Positions 36,781 to 45,712 of a stretch of DNA of 64,000 nucleotides are shown in pieces. The position numbers and the translations under genes are program-made. Origin of the DNA: Xanthobacteraceae bacterium 501b (GTDB lineage: Bacteria; Pseudomonadota; Alphaproteobacteria; Rhizobiales; Xanthobacteraceae). The notes beneath the pieces are model-generated. The model saw only the letters and a program-made list of their open reading frames with translations. It ran no database searches and had not been told where the DNA came from. The stretch spans positions 4,521,501 through 4,585,500 of the forward strand of contig KB899087.1 in NCBI GenBank assembly GCA_000378025.1. The letters run 5' to 3'. Every line of letters starts with the position of its first letter. Position 1 is the first letter of the stretch.

Positions 36781-37503
36781 CTAGCGGCGCCGACTGGCGA
36801 GATCTTCCATCAGTTCGATCTGGATTGCCTGGATTTCCGCCAGGCGCTCCCATTGCCGCGTGAGCATGTGGTCGATCTTCTCGTGCAGATGGCGGATTTC
36901 CAGCTCGGCCTTCAGATTGACGCGGTAGTCGTTCTCCGAGCGTCGCCGGTCCTTCACCTCCTGCCGTTTCTGGCTCATCATGATGACGGGCGCTTGAAGG
37001 GCGGCGACGCAGGACAGCACGAGGTTCAAGAGGATGAACGGGTAGGGGTCGAAGGCGCCCATCAGCCCGGCGATGTTCAGCGCCATCCAGAGATTGATGA
37101 ACACCATGAACGAGATGATGAAGGTCCAGCTGCCGCCGAAGGAGGCGATGGCATCGGCCGCGCGCTCGCCGAAGGTGCGCCCGAGCTCGATCTCGTCCTC
37201 GATATTCTCGGTGAGGATGTCGTTGGCGGCGAGGCTGGCGATGACGTCGTGGTCAAGCTCGCTGAGGTCGCCGCGCTCGGCCTTCAGCGTGGCGGCGATA
37301 TAGGCGCTGCGCTCCTTCGCCAGCGCCTGGCGCGAGATATAGGCATCGGGCGCGATGTCGGGATGCAGCGCCCTGATGTGATCGGCAAGGCCCGGCCGCA
37401 GCATGTCGAGGCGCAGGCCATTGCGCGCGGAAACGATCTCGCCGGTGAGGGCGCAGCTGTGATGCGGGGAGGGTTGGTGGGGGTGGGGCGCGTGCGTGCT
37501 CAT
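36781..37503 (-). CDS. DUF1003 membrane protein
   Basis: A 240-residue protein. After a His/Pro-rich start and a soluble N-terminal region, it has the DUF1003 core: GSWTFIISFMVFINLWMALN as first membrane helix, FDPYPFILLNLVLS as second, then QAPVIMMSQKRQ, and a helical C-terminus likely to form a coiled coil (EIRHLHEKIDHMLTRQWERL). ATG 37503 is chosen because the upstream open frame is low-complexity and lacks the family pattern. Function unknown. Confidence 0.88.
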   Translation of the reverse strand: MSTHAPHPHQPSPHHSCALTGEIVSARNGLRLDMLRPGLADHIRALHPDIAPDAYISRQALAKERSAYIAATLKAERGDLSELDHDVIASLAANDILTENIEDEIELGRTFGERAADAIASFGGSWTFIISFMVFINLWMALNIAGLMGAFDPYPFILLNLVLSCVAALQAPVIMMSQKRQEVKDRRRSENDYRVNLKAELEIRHLHEKIDHMLTRQWERLAEIQAIQIELMEDLASRRR

Positions 37504-37586
37504 GCCGGAGCGTTCCTGTGAAAGGTGCCCGGGCGGCGGGCGTTTCTGGCATGCGGGAAGGGCCGGGCCGCCATCCGCGCCTCCAT

Positions 37587-38807
37587 TCAGGTCTCGACGA
37601 GGCCGGTCGTGTTGCCGCTGGCGTGCGAATCGCCACGCCCATGCGGGCGGGCGATATAGTCGTCCGAGCGCATCTCGTGCAGGCGCGAGACGGTGCGGGC
37701 CCATTCAAAGGCTTCCGCACCCTCGGTGCCGAGATAGAGCTGCTCCGGCTCGGCGGGGGCGGAGGCGACCACCTTCACGCCCTTCTCATACAGCTCGTCG
37801 ATCAGTGTGATGAAGCGCTTGGCCTCGTTGCGCGTGTCCTGGTCGAGCTGGGGAATGTGGTCGATGACCAGCGTGTGGTAGCTGCGGGCGAGGCGCAGAT
37901 AGTCGGTGGCGCCCAGCGGCACGCCGCACAGATCGGCGAAGCTGAAGCGCGCCGCGCCGCCGCCGGCGCGGGGCACGGGGATGGTGCGGCCGCCGGAGGT
38001 GACGCTGGCGGGGGCGCCGCCGTCAATGCCGGCGATGCGGTGCCAGACCTTGTCCATCTCGCGGTCGATATCGGCCATGGTCTCGTGCGCCGCCGGCACA
38101 TACCAGGTGCGGGCGCCGCCGAGCTTTTCCATCCGGTAGTCGGTGGGCGATTCGATCCGCACCACTTCCATGTGCTGCTCGATCATGGCGATGAACGGCA
38201 GGAACAGCGCCCGGTTCAGGCCGCCCTTGTAGAGGTCGTCCGGGGCGACATTGGAGGTGGCGACGATGACGACGCCGAGATCGAACAGTTTCTCAAACAG
38301 CCGGCCGAGGATCATCGCGTCGGCGATGTCGGTGACGTGGAACTCGTCGAAGCACAAGAGCCACGCTTCCTCATAGAGCGCGGCGGCGACCGGGGCGATG
38401 GGGTCGCCATCCTTGATGCGGCCTTCCTTCATGTCCTTGCGCACCTGGAAGATGCGGGCGTGGACATCGGCCATGAATTCGTGGAAATGCGCGCGCCGCT
38501 TGCGCTTGCGCACCGCCACGCTCTCATAGAACAGGTCGACCAGCATGGTCTTGCCGCGCCCGACGGCGCCGTGGATATAAAGGCCGCGCACGCGGGGAAT
38601 CGTGTCCTCGCGCCGTGCGAACAGCCAGCCCAGCGCCGAGGATTTGCGGGCGAGACGGCGGGAGGCGATGCGCTGTTCGAGAGCCGCCAGCGCCCCGACC
38701 ACCCGGGCCTGGCCGGCATCGGGCGTGATGTCGCCAGCCGCCATGCGGGCGACATATCGTGCGGCAAGCACCGAGCCGCCGGCTTCCGCCGCCACCATTT
38801 CCGCCAT
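37587..38807 (-). CDS. zapE: Cell division protein ZapE (AFG1-like ATPase)
   Basis: A 406-residue AAA+-type ATPase of the AFG1/ZapE family. It has Walker A YIHGAVGRGKTMLVDLF, FHEFMADVH after it, Walker B LLCFDEFHVTDIADAMIL, sensor ATSNVAPDDLY, and a C-terminal FITLIDELYEKGVKV. ZapE modulates Z-ring constriction in E. coli. The position near mdh is conserved in alphaproteobacteria. ATG at 38807, or 38798; the frame upstream is arginine-rich and not family-like. Confidence 0.92.
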   Translation of the reverse strand: MAEMVAAEAGGSVLAARYVARMAAGDITPDAGQARVVGALAALEQRIASRRLARKSSALGWLFARREDTIPRVRGLYIHGAVGRGKTMLVDLFYESVAVRKRKRRAHFHEFMADVHARIFQVRKDMKEGRIKDGDPIAPVAAALYEEAWLLCFDEFHVTDIADAMILGRLFEKLFDLGVVIVATSNVAPDDLYKGGLNRALFLPFIAMIEQHMEVVRIESPTDYRMEKLGGARTWYVPAAHETMADIDREMDKVWHRIAGIDGGAPASVTSGGRTIPVPRAGGGAARFSFADLCGVPLGATDYLRLARSYHTLVIDHIPQLDQDTRNEAKRFITLIDELYEKGVKVVASAPAEPEQLYLGTEGAEAFEWARTVSRLHEMRSDDYIARPHGRGDSHASGNTTGLVET

Positions 38808-39121
38808 ATTGGGGCACCCCGCAATGTTGCAGCGCACGCTTAACGTTAGCCGGCCGTTGCGGCAAGGGTTGCGAAAGACTACCGTTGCCCAAAGCAACCG
38901 TGGCGCAAGGCAAGCGTTGCGCAAGCCCGGCCAGGGGAAGACCGCCCCCGCCTCGGCCGGGTGCGCCGGACGACGGCACCAATGCGCGACCCATCCCCGA
39001 AAAATGCATGGCAGGGCGGCGGGAACCGACGGGCGGTTTGCGCGTTATTTTCGGTTTGCCTTGACCCGTCCGCATTTATTCCCTCACACTCGCTTGGCTT
39101 CTCCAGACGGGTGAGACCGGA
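38808..39121. other. Divergent intergenic region with GTTGC/GCAA-rich segment
   Basis: These 314 bp separate zapE (minus) and the secreted protease (plus) and hold no gene. Between 38821 and 38925 the pentamer GTTGC or its complement occurs at least six times, including the palindromes GCAATGTTGC (38821-38830) and TTGCGCAA (38917-38924). The remainder carries no clear motif. Confidence 0.45.
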
Positions 39122-40015
39122 ATGCGGGTGCGCGGCTTTGGCGATTCTGGCGGAAAGGCCCCTTTTGGGCGGGCCGTGTCCGTGGCGTTGGCTGTGGCCT
39201 GCGGGATAGGCGTGTGCAGCGCCCCGGCGGGGGCGGTGGAGCGCAAGGCCTCGACCTCCGCCAGCCTGCCATCCTCCGCCATCATCATCGACCGCGATGA
39301 CCGTCTTTCCCGCGAGGACTATTCCCGCACCTTCGGCCTGACGCCGGCCGCCATGGCCTCGCGCTTCGGCGCCACCGGCCTGGTGCGCTGCGGCTCGGCG
39401 GTGGGCACCGGCCAGCTGGTGGGCGCCAACAACGTGCTGGTGACGGCCTCGCATGTGCTGTTCACCCCCGGCGGCGAGCCGCGCGGGCGGGGCGCCGACT
39501 GCACCTTCGAGATCACCGCCGGCGGCAGCCGGCAGAAGGTGTCGGTCGATGTCGACAAGGTGGTGTGCGGCGCCCGCGAGCCTTATGGCCAGCCGGCGGT
39601 GAAGGACTGGGCGGTGGTGCCGCTCGCCGGGCCGGTGAAGGGCGTGAAGCCCTATATGCCCGGCACGATGCAGGTTCCGGGCGACATCGTGCTGGCGGCG
39701 GCGGCGAAGAGCGGCGGCCAGGAATATTATTCGCTGCAGAACTGCCAGGCCCGCAAGGTGACGACCACGGCGTCGAGCGGCCTGCGGGAGGTCGCGATCG
39801 ACTGCGACGCCGAGGGCGGCGTCTCCGGCGCGGCGATGCTGTCGCCGGACGGGGCGTTTCTCGGCGTCTATGTCGGTTTCCGCTCGGCCCATCCCGGCAA
39901 GGTCGGCCCGTTCTCGATGAGCCATTACAATTTCGGCCTGTCGGCCGATGGCGCCCTGCGCGAGGCGATCACCGAGGTGGTGACGCGGGCCCGCACGCTG
40001 AGCGCCAGCCGCTAG
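39122..40015 (+). CDS. Secreted trypsin-like serine protease
   Basis: A 297-residue S1-type peptidase with a long signal peptide (hydrophobic VSVALAVACGIGVCSA, then APAGAVE). The catalytic triad reads as histidine in VLVTASHVLF, aspartate in VKDWAVVPL and serine in EGGVSGAAML. The last motif departs from GDSGG, so substrate-pocket geometry may differ. Cysteine pairs probably form disulfides outside the cytoplasm. No adjacent substrate gene is evident. Confidence 0.82.
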   Translation: MRVRGFGDSGGKAPFGRAVSVALAVACGIGVCSAPAGAVERKASTSASLPSSAIIIDRDDRLSREDYSRTFGLTPAAMASRFGATGLVRCGSAVGTGQLVGANNVLVTASHVLFTPGGEPRGRGADCTFEITAGGSRQKVSVDVDKVVCGAREPYGQPAVKDWAVVPLAGPVKGVKPYMPGTMQVPGDIVLAAAAKSGGQEYYSLQNCQARKVTTTASSGLREVAIDCDAEGGVSGAAMLSPDGAFLGVYVGFRSAHPGKVGPFSMSHYNFGLSADGALREAITEVVTRARTLSASR

Positions 40016-40259
40016 TTCGCCCTCCCTCTGCCGGAGGGAAGGCGTCAAGCCAGCGGCACGGGCAGGCGCGCGTGTCGTTGCTCCCTCGCACGGTGTCCGC
40101 GACCCTACGCATTGGCGCGGTGGTGGCGGTGGCGTAGAGTGGGGCAGGCTCGCCGAGGCCGCATGCGAGCCATGCAGATGCAGGAGTTGTCTCGTTGTGC
40201 GGTGCGCATATTTATGCTGCGCCGCAATAATGATCTGCGGTCCCGTCGAGACCGAGCCC

Positions 40260-40910
40260 ATGACACCGTCCGCCGCCCCTTCATCTGCCGCGCCGCGGGC
40301 GCCGCTTGCCCCGCCTTCCCCGGCGCTGGTGCGGCTGCCGGGCCATATCCGCAAGCTGGTGCCGGCGGAACGTGAGGCGATACTGGCGCATCTGCTGCGG
40401 CTCGATCCGCTGAGCCGCTTCATGCGCTTCGGCGGGGTGGTGTCCGACAGCGCGCTGGCCCGTCACGCCACCCGCCTTGTCTCCGGCGAGGCGAGCGCCA
40501 TCGGCTATTTCGTCGAGGGCGATTTGCGGGCGGTGGCGGAGTTGCACCCGCTTGGCACGCGCCCGGGAAAGCCGGCGGCAGCCGAGGCGGCGTTCAGCGT
40601 CGAGCGTCCCTGGCAGGGCAAGGGCATCGGCTCGGCGCTGATGAAGCATCTGGTGCTGCTGGCGCAGAATCGCGGCATCGAGGAATTGCAGGTGGTGTTC
40701 CTGCCCAATAACGGGCCGATGCGGAACCTCGCCGTGCACCACGCGGCTGATCTCCAGCTCGACGACGAGGAGATGGTGGGGCGCATGCGCGCCCCGCGCG
40801 CCACCTTGTTCTCGCAGGCCCGCGAATTCATCGGCGACATCTTCGCCGTCTTCTCCTCCGCCGCCGACCTGCAGGAGCGAATGCTGCCGCCGCATCTGCG
40901 CGGCAACTGA
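40260..40910 (+). CDS. GNAT-family N-acetyltransferase
   Basis: A 216-residue acetyltransferase. The acetyl-CoA site is seen in FSVERPWQGKGIGSALM, preceded by strands that include FVEGDLRAVAELHPL, and followed by GIEELQVVFLPNNGPMRNL. The N-terminal 25 residues are Ala/Pro-rich. ATG at 40260 was chosen; in-frame starts further upstream (40197) give a Cys-rich extension that does not look genuine. Acceptor substrate unknown. Confidence 0.85.
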   Translation: MTPSAAPSSAAPRAPLAPPSPALVRLPGHIRKLVPAEREAILAHLLRLDPLSRFMRFGGVVSDSALARHATRLVSGEASAIGYFVEGDLRAVAELHPLGTRPGKPAAAEAAFSVERPWQGKGIGSALMKHLVLLAQNRGIEELQVVFLPNNGPMRNLAVHHAADLQLDDEEMVGRMRAPRATLFSQAREFIGDIFAVFSSAADLQERMLPPHLRGN

Positions 40911-40934
40911 GGCGCAGGGGCCGGGCAGGCGCGA

Positions 40935-41023
40935 GGCCCTGATCGCCGGCCTTGATCGCAGGCCTTGATACCCTGCGTTGATGCCTGGCCTTGAGTACCG
41001 GCCTTGACTTGGCCTTGATCGGG
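40935..41023. repeat. Tandem array of about seven 13-bp units
   Basis: Units of the form GGCCTTGATCGCA start at 40935, 40948, 40961, 40974 (degenerate), 40987, 41000 and 41011. Five carry an exact GGCCTTGA core. The 13-bp period is not a multiple of three and the array lies between two genes, so it is non-coding. Confidence 0.8.
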
Positions 41024-41065
41024 ACTGAGAGAGGTCGGCCACTGGCTCCAATCCGCCCCGGCACG

Positions 41066-43696
41066 ATGTATCCCAGCTCCCGCCTTCCCGCATTTCCTGC
41101 CGGCCTGCGCCTCGCGGCCGCGCCCGTCTCGCCTCTGCGCAGCCCCGGCTTCGTGCGATTCATCGCGCGTTTCGTGGCCCGCTCCATGGTGGTGGCGCTG
41201 GTCGCGCTCGCCGTTCTGGTCGGGACCAGCGCGAGCTTCGCGCAGATTCCGCCGGAACAGCTGCAGGTTCAGCAGAAGCTGGAGGGCCAGCGCGCCATCG
41301 TCGACGGCGTGGAGGCGGCGCTGGGGCGCGACGGTTTGCGCTCGATCGACCTCGACGATCTGCGCAACCGGCTGGACCCGGTGCGGACCGACCTGACCGC
41401 CGGCATCGCGCTGCTGGAGCCGCTGCTGGCGAACTTGAATCACCGGGTGAAGGAAATCGGCGCCAAGCCGGCCGAGGACGCCCCGCCGGAAGACGCTTCC
41501 ATCACCTCCGAGCGCGACGCTCTGACCGCCCGCGCCACCGAGCTCGACGGCGTGCTCAAGCAGGCCAAGCTGCTGAAAGTGCGGGCGGATCAGCTTTCCG
41601 ACCGCATCACCAGCCGGCGCCGGGCGCTGTTCACCGACACGCTGCTGGCGCGCTCCTACAGCATTTTTGATCCCTCGCTGTGGCTGCAGGCCGCCGCCGC
41701 CGTGCCGGTGGAACTGCGCGGCATCAACTATCTGCTGAGCGATTGGGCCGCCTATGCCAATGCGCGCATGCCGTTTCTCGGCCAGGTGGCGGTAGCCTTC
41801 GGCGCGCTGGCGATCGTGGCGCTGATCTTCCTGGCGCGCAGCATCCTCGCCCGGCCGCTGCACCGCGCCGAGCTTGGCGCGGAGGGCGAGACGCTCTCGC
41901 GCCTGCGGGCGTGCGGGCTTTCGGCACTGGTGGCCATCCTGCGGATGGCGGCGGCGCCGCTGGCCGCCACCGCTGTTCTGGCCCTCCTGAACAGTTTCGA
42001 CCTGCTGCCCCCGCGCGTGAACGAGATCGCGCAGGGGATTCTGCTCGCGATCACCATCATCGCCATCGGCGTCGGTCTGCTCGACGGGGCGCTGGCGCCG
42101 CGCGAGCCTCAGCGCCGCGTGGTGCCGCTGTCGGACGAGATCGCCGGCCTGATCTTCCGCTACACGTCGATTGGCCTTTGGATTCTGGCGACCGCCGTGA
42201 CGCTCGGCGCCTTCCACCGCGCCCTGGTGGTTCCGGTGCCGCTCTCGGTGGCGACCAGCGCCACCATGTCGCTGTGCCTCGTCCTGGTGGCCTCGCGCAG
42301 CATGCGCGCCCTCAACGCCCTGTCCGGCGACACGGATGAGGATGAGGGCAAGGCGGCGGATGGCAAGGGTCCAGAGAGCAGGGGTCCAGAGATCAAGGCG
42401 CCGGAGAGCAAGGCCTCGGACGGCAAGGCTTCGGACGGCAAGGCTTCGGACGGCAAGGCCGACGATGGCCGGGACGCCCGTTCCTTCACCCTGCTCAACT
42501 GGATCAAGTTTCCCTTCTGGGTGCTGAACCTTTCCATCCTCGGCGCGCTGATTACCGGCTATGTCAGCATCGCCTCCTTCCTGTCCTCGCGAGCGCTGAT
42601 CGCCGTGGTCATGGCCGGCACGCTCTATCTCGTGGTGGCGCTGATCAATTCGCTGTTCGTCGATTCCCTCGCCACCGGCCCGAGGGCGCGCCACGCGGCG
42701 AAGGCGCTCGGCATCCGGCCGGCGAGCCTCGAACTTCTGTCGGTGCTGATCGCTGGCGTGCTGAAGGCGGTGGCGATCATCGGCATCGTCATCGTGACGG
42801 TGGGCACCTTCGGCACCTCGACCTCGGACTTCGCCGATCTGGCGAGCCGCGTCACCCTCGGCTTCACCATCGGCAATTCGACGGTCGCCATCGGCGACAT
42901 TCTGAGCGCGCTGCTGTTCCTGGTGATCGGCATCGTCATCGCCCGCGCGGTGCAGCGCTGGTTCGCGGTGGCGATCCTGCCGAAGACCGCCTTCGACCAG
43001 GGCCTGCAGAATTCCATCGCGACCATCATCGGCTATATCGGCTCGATCACGGTGATCGCGATGGCGATGGGGCAGCTGGGGCTGAACCTCGAGAACATCG
43101 CGCTGGTCGCCGGTGCGCTCTCGGTCGGTATCGGCTTCGGCCTGCAGTCCATCGTCTCGAACTTCGTCTCCGGGCTGATCCTGCTGGCCGAGCGGCCGAT
43201 AAGGGTCGGTGACACCATCGCGGTGAAGGGCGAGGAGGGCTATGTGCGCCGCATCAGCGTGCGCGCGACCGAGATCGAGACCTTCGACCGCGCGGCGGTG
43301 CTGATCCCCAATTCCGACCTCATCACCGGCATGGTGAAGAACTTCACCCACGCCAACACCACCGGCCGGGTGATCGTGGCGGTCAACGTCTCCTATGACG
43401 CGGATGCCGACGAGGTGCGCGACATACTGATCGGCTGCGCCTGCGACCACCCGCAGGTGCTGCGCTCGCCGCCGCCGCGGGTGTTCCTGATGGCGTTCGG
43501 CGACAGCTACCTGAAATTCGAGCTGCGCTGCGTGGTGGCGAATGTCGACTATGCGCTCACCGTGAAGAGCGACCTGCATTTCGCCGTGCTCGACCGGCTG
43601 AAGACCGCGAAGATCGGCATTCCCTATACGCCGTGGAGCATCTATCGCGGCGGGCGGATCGGCGAGGAGCCGCCGGCCGGCGATGAGGGCGGCTAG
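41066..43696 (+). CDS. Large MscS-family mechanosensitive channel with DUF3772 domain
   Basis: An 876-residue membrane protein: signal peptide/first helix (to about residue 60), a periplasmic helical region with DUF3772-type sequence (about 150-215), many transmembrane helices, a charged cytoplasmic linker containing a short DGKAS repeat (about 445-470), and a C-terminal MscS pore. The pore helix and beta domain are in LSVGIGFGLQSIVSNFVSG, ERPIRVGDTI and AVLIPNSDLITG. It should open under membrane tension. ATG 41066 is the likely start; earlier in-frame codons lie in the 13-bp repeat array. Confidence 0.88.
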   Translation: MYPSSRLPAFPAGLRLAAAPVSPLRSPGFVRFIARFVARSMVVALVALAVLVGTSASFAQIPPEQLQVQQKLEGQRAIVDGVEAALGRDGLRSIDLDDLRNRLDPVRTDLTAGIALLEPLLANLNHRVKEIGAKPAEDAPPEDASITSERDALTARATELDGVLKQAKLLKVRADQLSDRITSRRRALFTDTLLARSYSIFDPSLWLQAAAAVPVELRGINYLLSDWAAYANARMPFLGQVAVAFGALAIVALIFLARSILARPLHRAELGAEGETLSRLRACGLSALVAILRMAAAPLAATAVLALLNSFDLLPPRVNEIAQGILLAITIIAIGVGLLDGALAPREPQRRVVPLSDEIAGLIFRYTSIGLWILATAVTLGAFHRALVVPVPLSVATSATMSLCLVLVASRSMRALNALSGDTDEDEGKAADGKGPESRGPEIKAPESKASDGKASDGKASDGKADDGRDARSFTLLNWIKFPFWVLNLSILGALITGYVSIASFLSSRALIAVVMAGTLYLVVALINSLFVDSLATGPRARHAAKALGIRPASLELLSVLIAGVLKAVAIIGIVIVTVGTFGTSTSDFADLASRVTLGFTIGNSTVAIGDILSALLFLVIGIVIARAVQRWFAVAILPKTAFDQGLQNSIATIIGYIGSITVIAMAMGQLGLNLENIALVAGALSVGIGFGLQSIVSNFVSGLILLAERPIRVGDTIAVKGEEGYVRRISVRATEIETFDRAAVLIPNSDLITGMVKNFTHANTTGRVIVAVNVSYDADADEVRDILIGCACDHPQVLRSPPPRVFLMAFGDSYLKFELRCVVANVDYALTVKSDLHFAVLDRLKTAKIGIPYTPWSIYRGGRIGEEPPAGDEGG

Positions 43697-43811
43697 GCAT
43701 TTTCGCTGAACTCGGCGTCATCGCACCCGCGCGTTAGAGATTGGTTTACCGATCCGGGCGGATTCAATCGTTCCCGGACCTCCCCGTCTCCGCGCCCCTT
43801 GAGAGTGTCGC

Positions 43812-44441
43812 ATGTCCACCTTCCTGCTGAAGCGCCTTGCCGGCCTGCTGCTCGTGCCCCTGATGCTCGCGGCCTGCGCCGCCGGGCCGACCACGGCGCC
43901 GGTGGACGAGACTTTCTATGCCAACATTGCCAAGGGCGGCGCGCTCGACCCGCAGGCGGCGGCCGCGCTGATCAGCGACTACCGGCGCGGGCGCGGCCTA
44001 CCGGCTGTGACCATCGACCCGGTGCTGATGAATGTTGCCGAGCGTCAGGCCAAGTCCATGGCGGCGGCGGACCAGCTCTCGCACAATATTGGCGGGCGGG
44101 GGCTGACCACGCGGCTGAAGGCGGCCGGGTTCAGCGGGCTGAAGGCGGCGGAGAATGTCGGCGCCGGCTATCACACCCTGGCCGAGGCGTTTTCCGGCTG
44201 GCGGGATTCGCCCTCGCACAACAAGAACATGCTGCTGTCGGGCGCCACCCGCCTCGGCATCGCCGCCGTGCGCTCGCCGCGCAGCAAGTACAGCGTCTAC
44301 TGGGCGATGGTGATCGCGGTGCCGGACCCGAGGGCCGAGGCGGCCGAGGCGGCGGCGAACCCGGCCGGCGCGCCCGCCAGCGCACCGGCGGCGGGCGGCA
44401 CGCAGGTTCTGCTCAATGGCGCGCCGCTGCCCTCGCAATAG
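43812..44441 (+). CDS. CAP/SCP-domain lipoprotein
   Basis: A 209-residue protein with a lipobox (LMLAAC; lipidated cysteine about residue 22) and a bacterial CAP (SCP-like) domain: YRRGRGLPAVTIDPVLM, MAAADQLSHNIGG, AAENVGAGY, FSGWRDSPSHNKNML and a terminal strand YWAMVIAV. The C-terminus is Ala/Pro-rich. It should sit in an envelope membrane. The function of bacterial CAP proteins is poorly known. Confidence 0.88.
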   Translation: MSTFLLKRLAGLLLVPLMLAACAAGPTTAPVDETFYANIAKGGALDPQAAAALISDYRRGRGLPAVTIDPVLMNVAERQAKSMAAADQLSHNIGGRGLTTRLKAAGFSGLKAAENVGAGYHTLAEAFSGWRDSPSHNKNMLLSGATRLGIAAVRSPRSKYSVYWAMVIAVPDPRAEAAEAAANPAGAPASAPAAGGTQVLLNGAPLPSQ

Positions 44442-44491
44442 GCCGCGAAGGGCGCTCGCGTTCAGCAGCCGGAGCGTGGCCGGCACTCGCG

Positions 44492-44551
44492 GCTCAGCGC
44501 CGCCGAGTGTGCGGCGCTCGCGCTCAGCGCCGCAGAGTGTGCGGCGCGAGC
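44492..44551. repeat. 30-bp tandem duplication forming two hairpins at the cobW 3' end
   Basis: Copies at 44492-44521 and 44522-44551 differ at four positions. Each has GCGCCGC and GCGGCGC arms (7 bp) around a 7-nt loop (44497-44517 and 44527-44547). The second copy encodes the last residues and stop of the CobW-like gene; the first lies just beyond it in the convergent gap to the CAP gene. The pair may act as a two-way terminator. Confidence 0.8.
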
Positions 44552-45651
44552 GGATTGTCGGTCATGGCGACGCGGTCGGGCTGGCCGATCGCCGGCAGGC
44601 CCATGAAGGCGTCGAACAGCCGGCGGATCATCGCCGGCTCGACATCGCGCACGATCATCACCAGGCGGGTGCGGCGGTCGTCATCCGGCCAGGCGGCGAG
44701 CTGGCTCGGCGGGTGCAGCACATGCTGGACGCCGTGCAGCACCAGCGGGTGCTCGGGGTCCTCGGCCAGCTTCACGATACCCTTGAGCCGCAGGAGCTTC
44801 GGCCCATGCGTGCCGCGCACCAGCTCCAGGAACATGTCGATGGCGGCGGCGGAAACCGGCGCCTCGGTGGCCACGGTGAAGGCGCGAATGCGCTCGTCAT
44901 GGCGGTTCTCGTCATGGGCGTGGGCGCGGGAGGCCTCCTCCGCCGCGCTCACCGCCTCGTCGGCCAGCCAGCGCGACACGTCGGGGATCTTGGTGGCGGG
45001 ATCATAGAGCCCGGCGCCGAGCAGCGCGGCCGGCGTCGCCTCGCCCTTCGCCGCATCCAGCACCGGCGCGCCGGGGGCGAGGCGGGCGAGGCGCTGGCGC
45101 AGCGCGGCGAGATCGGCGATCCGCTCGGGCGTATCGACCAGATCGGTCTTGGTGAGCACGATGCGGTCGGAAATCGCCGCCTGCCGCACGGATTCCGGGT
45201 GGGCGTCGAGCGTGCCGAGGCCGTTCACCGCGTCGACCACGGTGACGACGCTATCGAGCCGGAAGCGCATCAGCAGATAGGGATGCATCATCAAGACGTG
45301 CAGGATCGGCGCCGGGTCGGCGAGGCCGGTGGTCTCGATCACCACCCGGCGGAAGGGAGGGATGACGCCATTGTCCATGCGCCGCAGCAACTGCTCCAGT
45401 CCCTCGGACAGATCGCCGCGAATGGTGCAGCACAGGCAGCCGGAGGCGAGCAGCACGGTGGCGTCGTCGAAATGCTGGACGAGGAGATGGTCGAGCCCGA
45501 TCTCGCCGAACTCGTTGATCAGCACGGCGGTGTCGGCCATGTCCGGCTGCTGCAGCAGCGTGTTGAGCAGCGTCGTCTTGCCGGCGCCGAGAAAGCCGGT
45601 GAGCAGCGTGACCGGAAGCGGTTCCGGGGGGAGGCGGGTCGCCTCGCTCAT
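44524..45651 (-). CDS. CobW/COG0523-family GTPase (metallochaperone type)
   Basis: A 375-residue G3E GTPase. Walker A is TGFLGAGKTTLLN, the metal-binding motif GCLCCTIRGDL follows, and TKTDLVD gives guanine specificity. The C-terminal CobW_C domain is present; a His/Asp-rich stretch AHAHDENRHDER could bind metal. Members deliver zinc or cobalt or act in metal starvation. ATG at 45651 is the conserved start; the upstream open frame is not family-like. No Zur box was found by eye. Confidence 0.9.
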   Translation of the reverse strand: MSEATRLPPEPLPVTLLTGFLGAGKTTLLNTLLQQPDMADTAVLINEFGEIGLDHLLVQHFDDATVLLASGCLCCTIRGDLSEGLEQLLRRMDNGVIPPFRRVVIETTGLADPAPILHVLMMHPYLLMRFRLDSVVTVVDAVNGLGTLDAHPESVRQAAISDRIVLTKTDLVDTPERIADLAALRQRLARLAPGAPVLDAAKGEATPAALLGAGLYDPATKIPDVSRWLADEAVSAAEEASRAHAHDENRHDERIRAFTVATEAPVSAAAIDMFLELVRGTHGPKLLRLKGIVKLAEDPEHPLVLHGVQHVLHPPSQLAAWPDDDRRTRLVMIVRDVEPAMIRRLFDAFMGLPAIGQPDRVAMTDNPLAPHTLRR

Positions 45652-45712
45652 GAGCGAAATCCTGTTCGGGCGCGTGGGCGCCACGGTCCCGCGAGGCTGA
45701 GGCGCCCGCAGG

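Noticed and set aside
40505-43579. A 1,024-codon minus-strand frame over the MscS-type gene
   Set aside because: Rich in Arg, Gln, Gly and His with no domain, as expected for the antisense of a high-GC membrane-protein gene.
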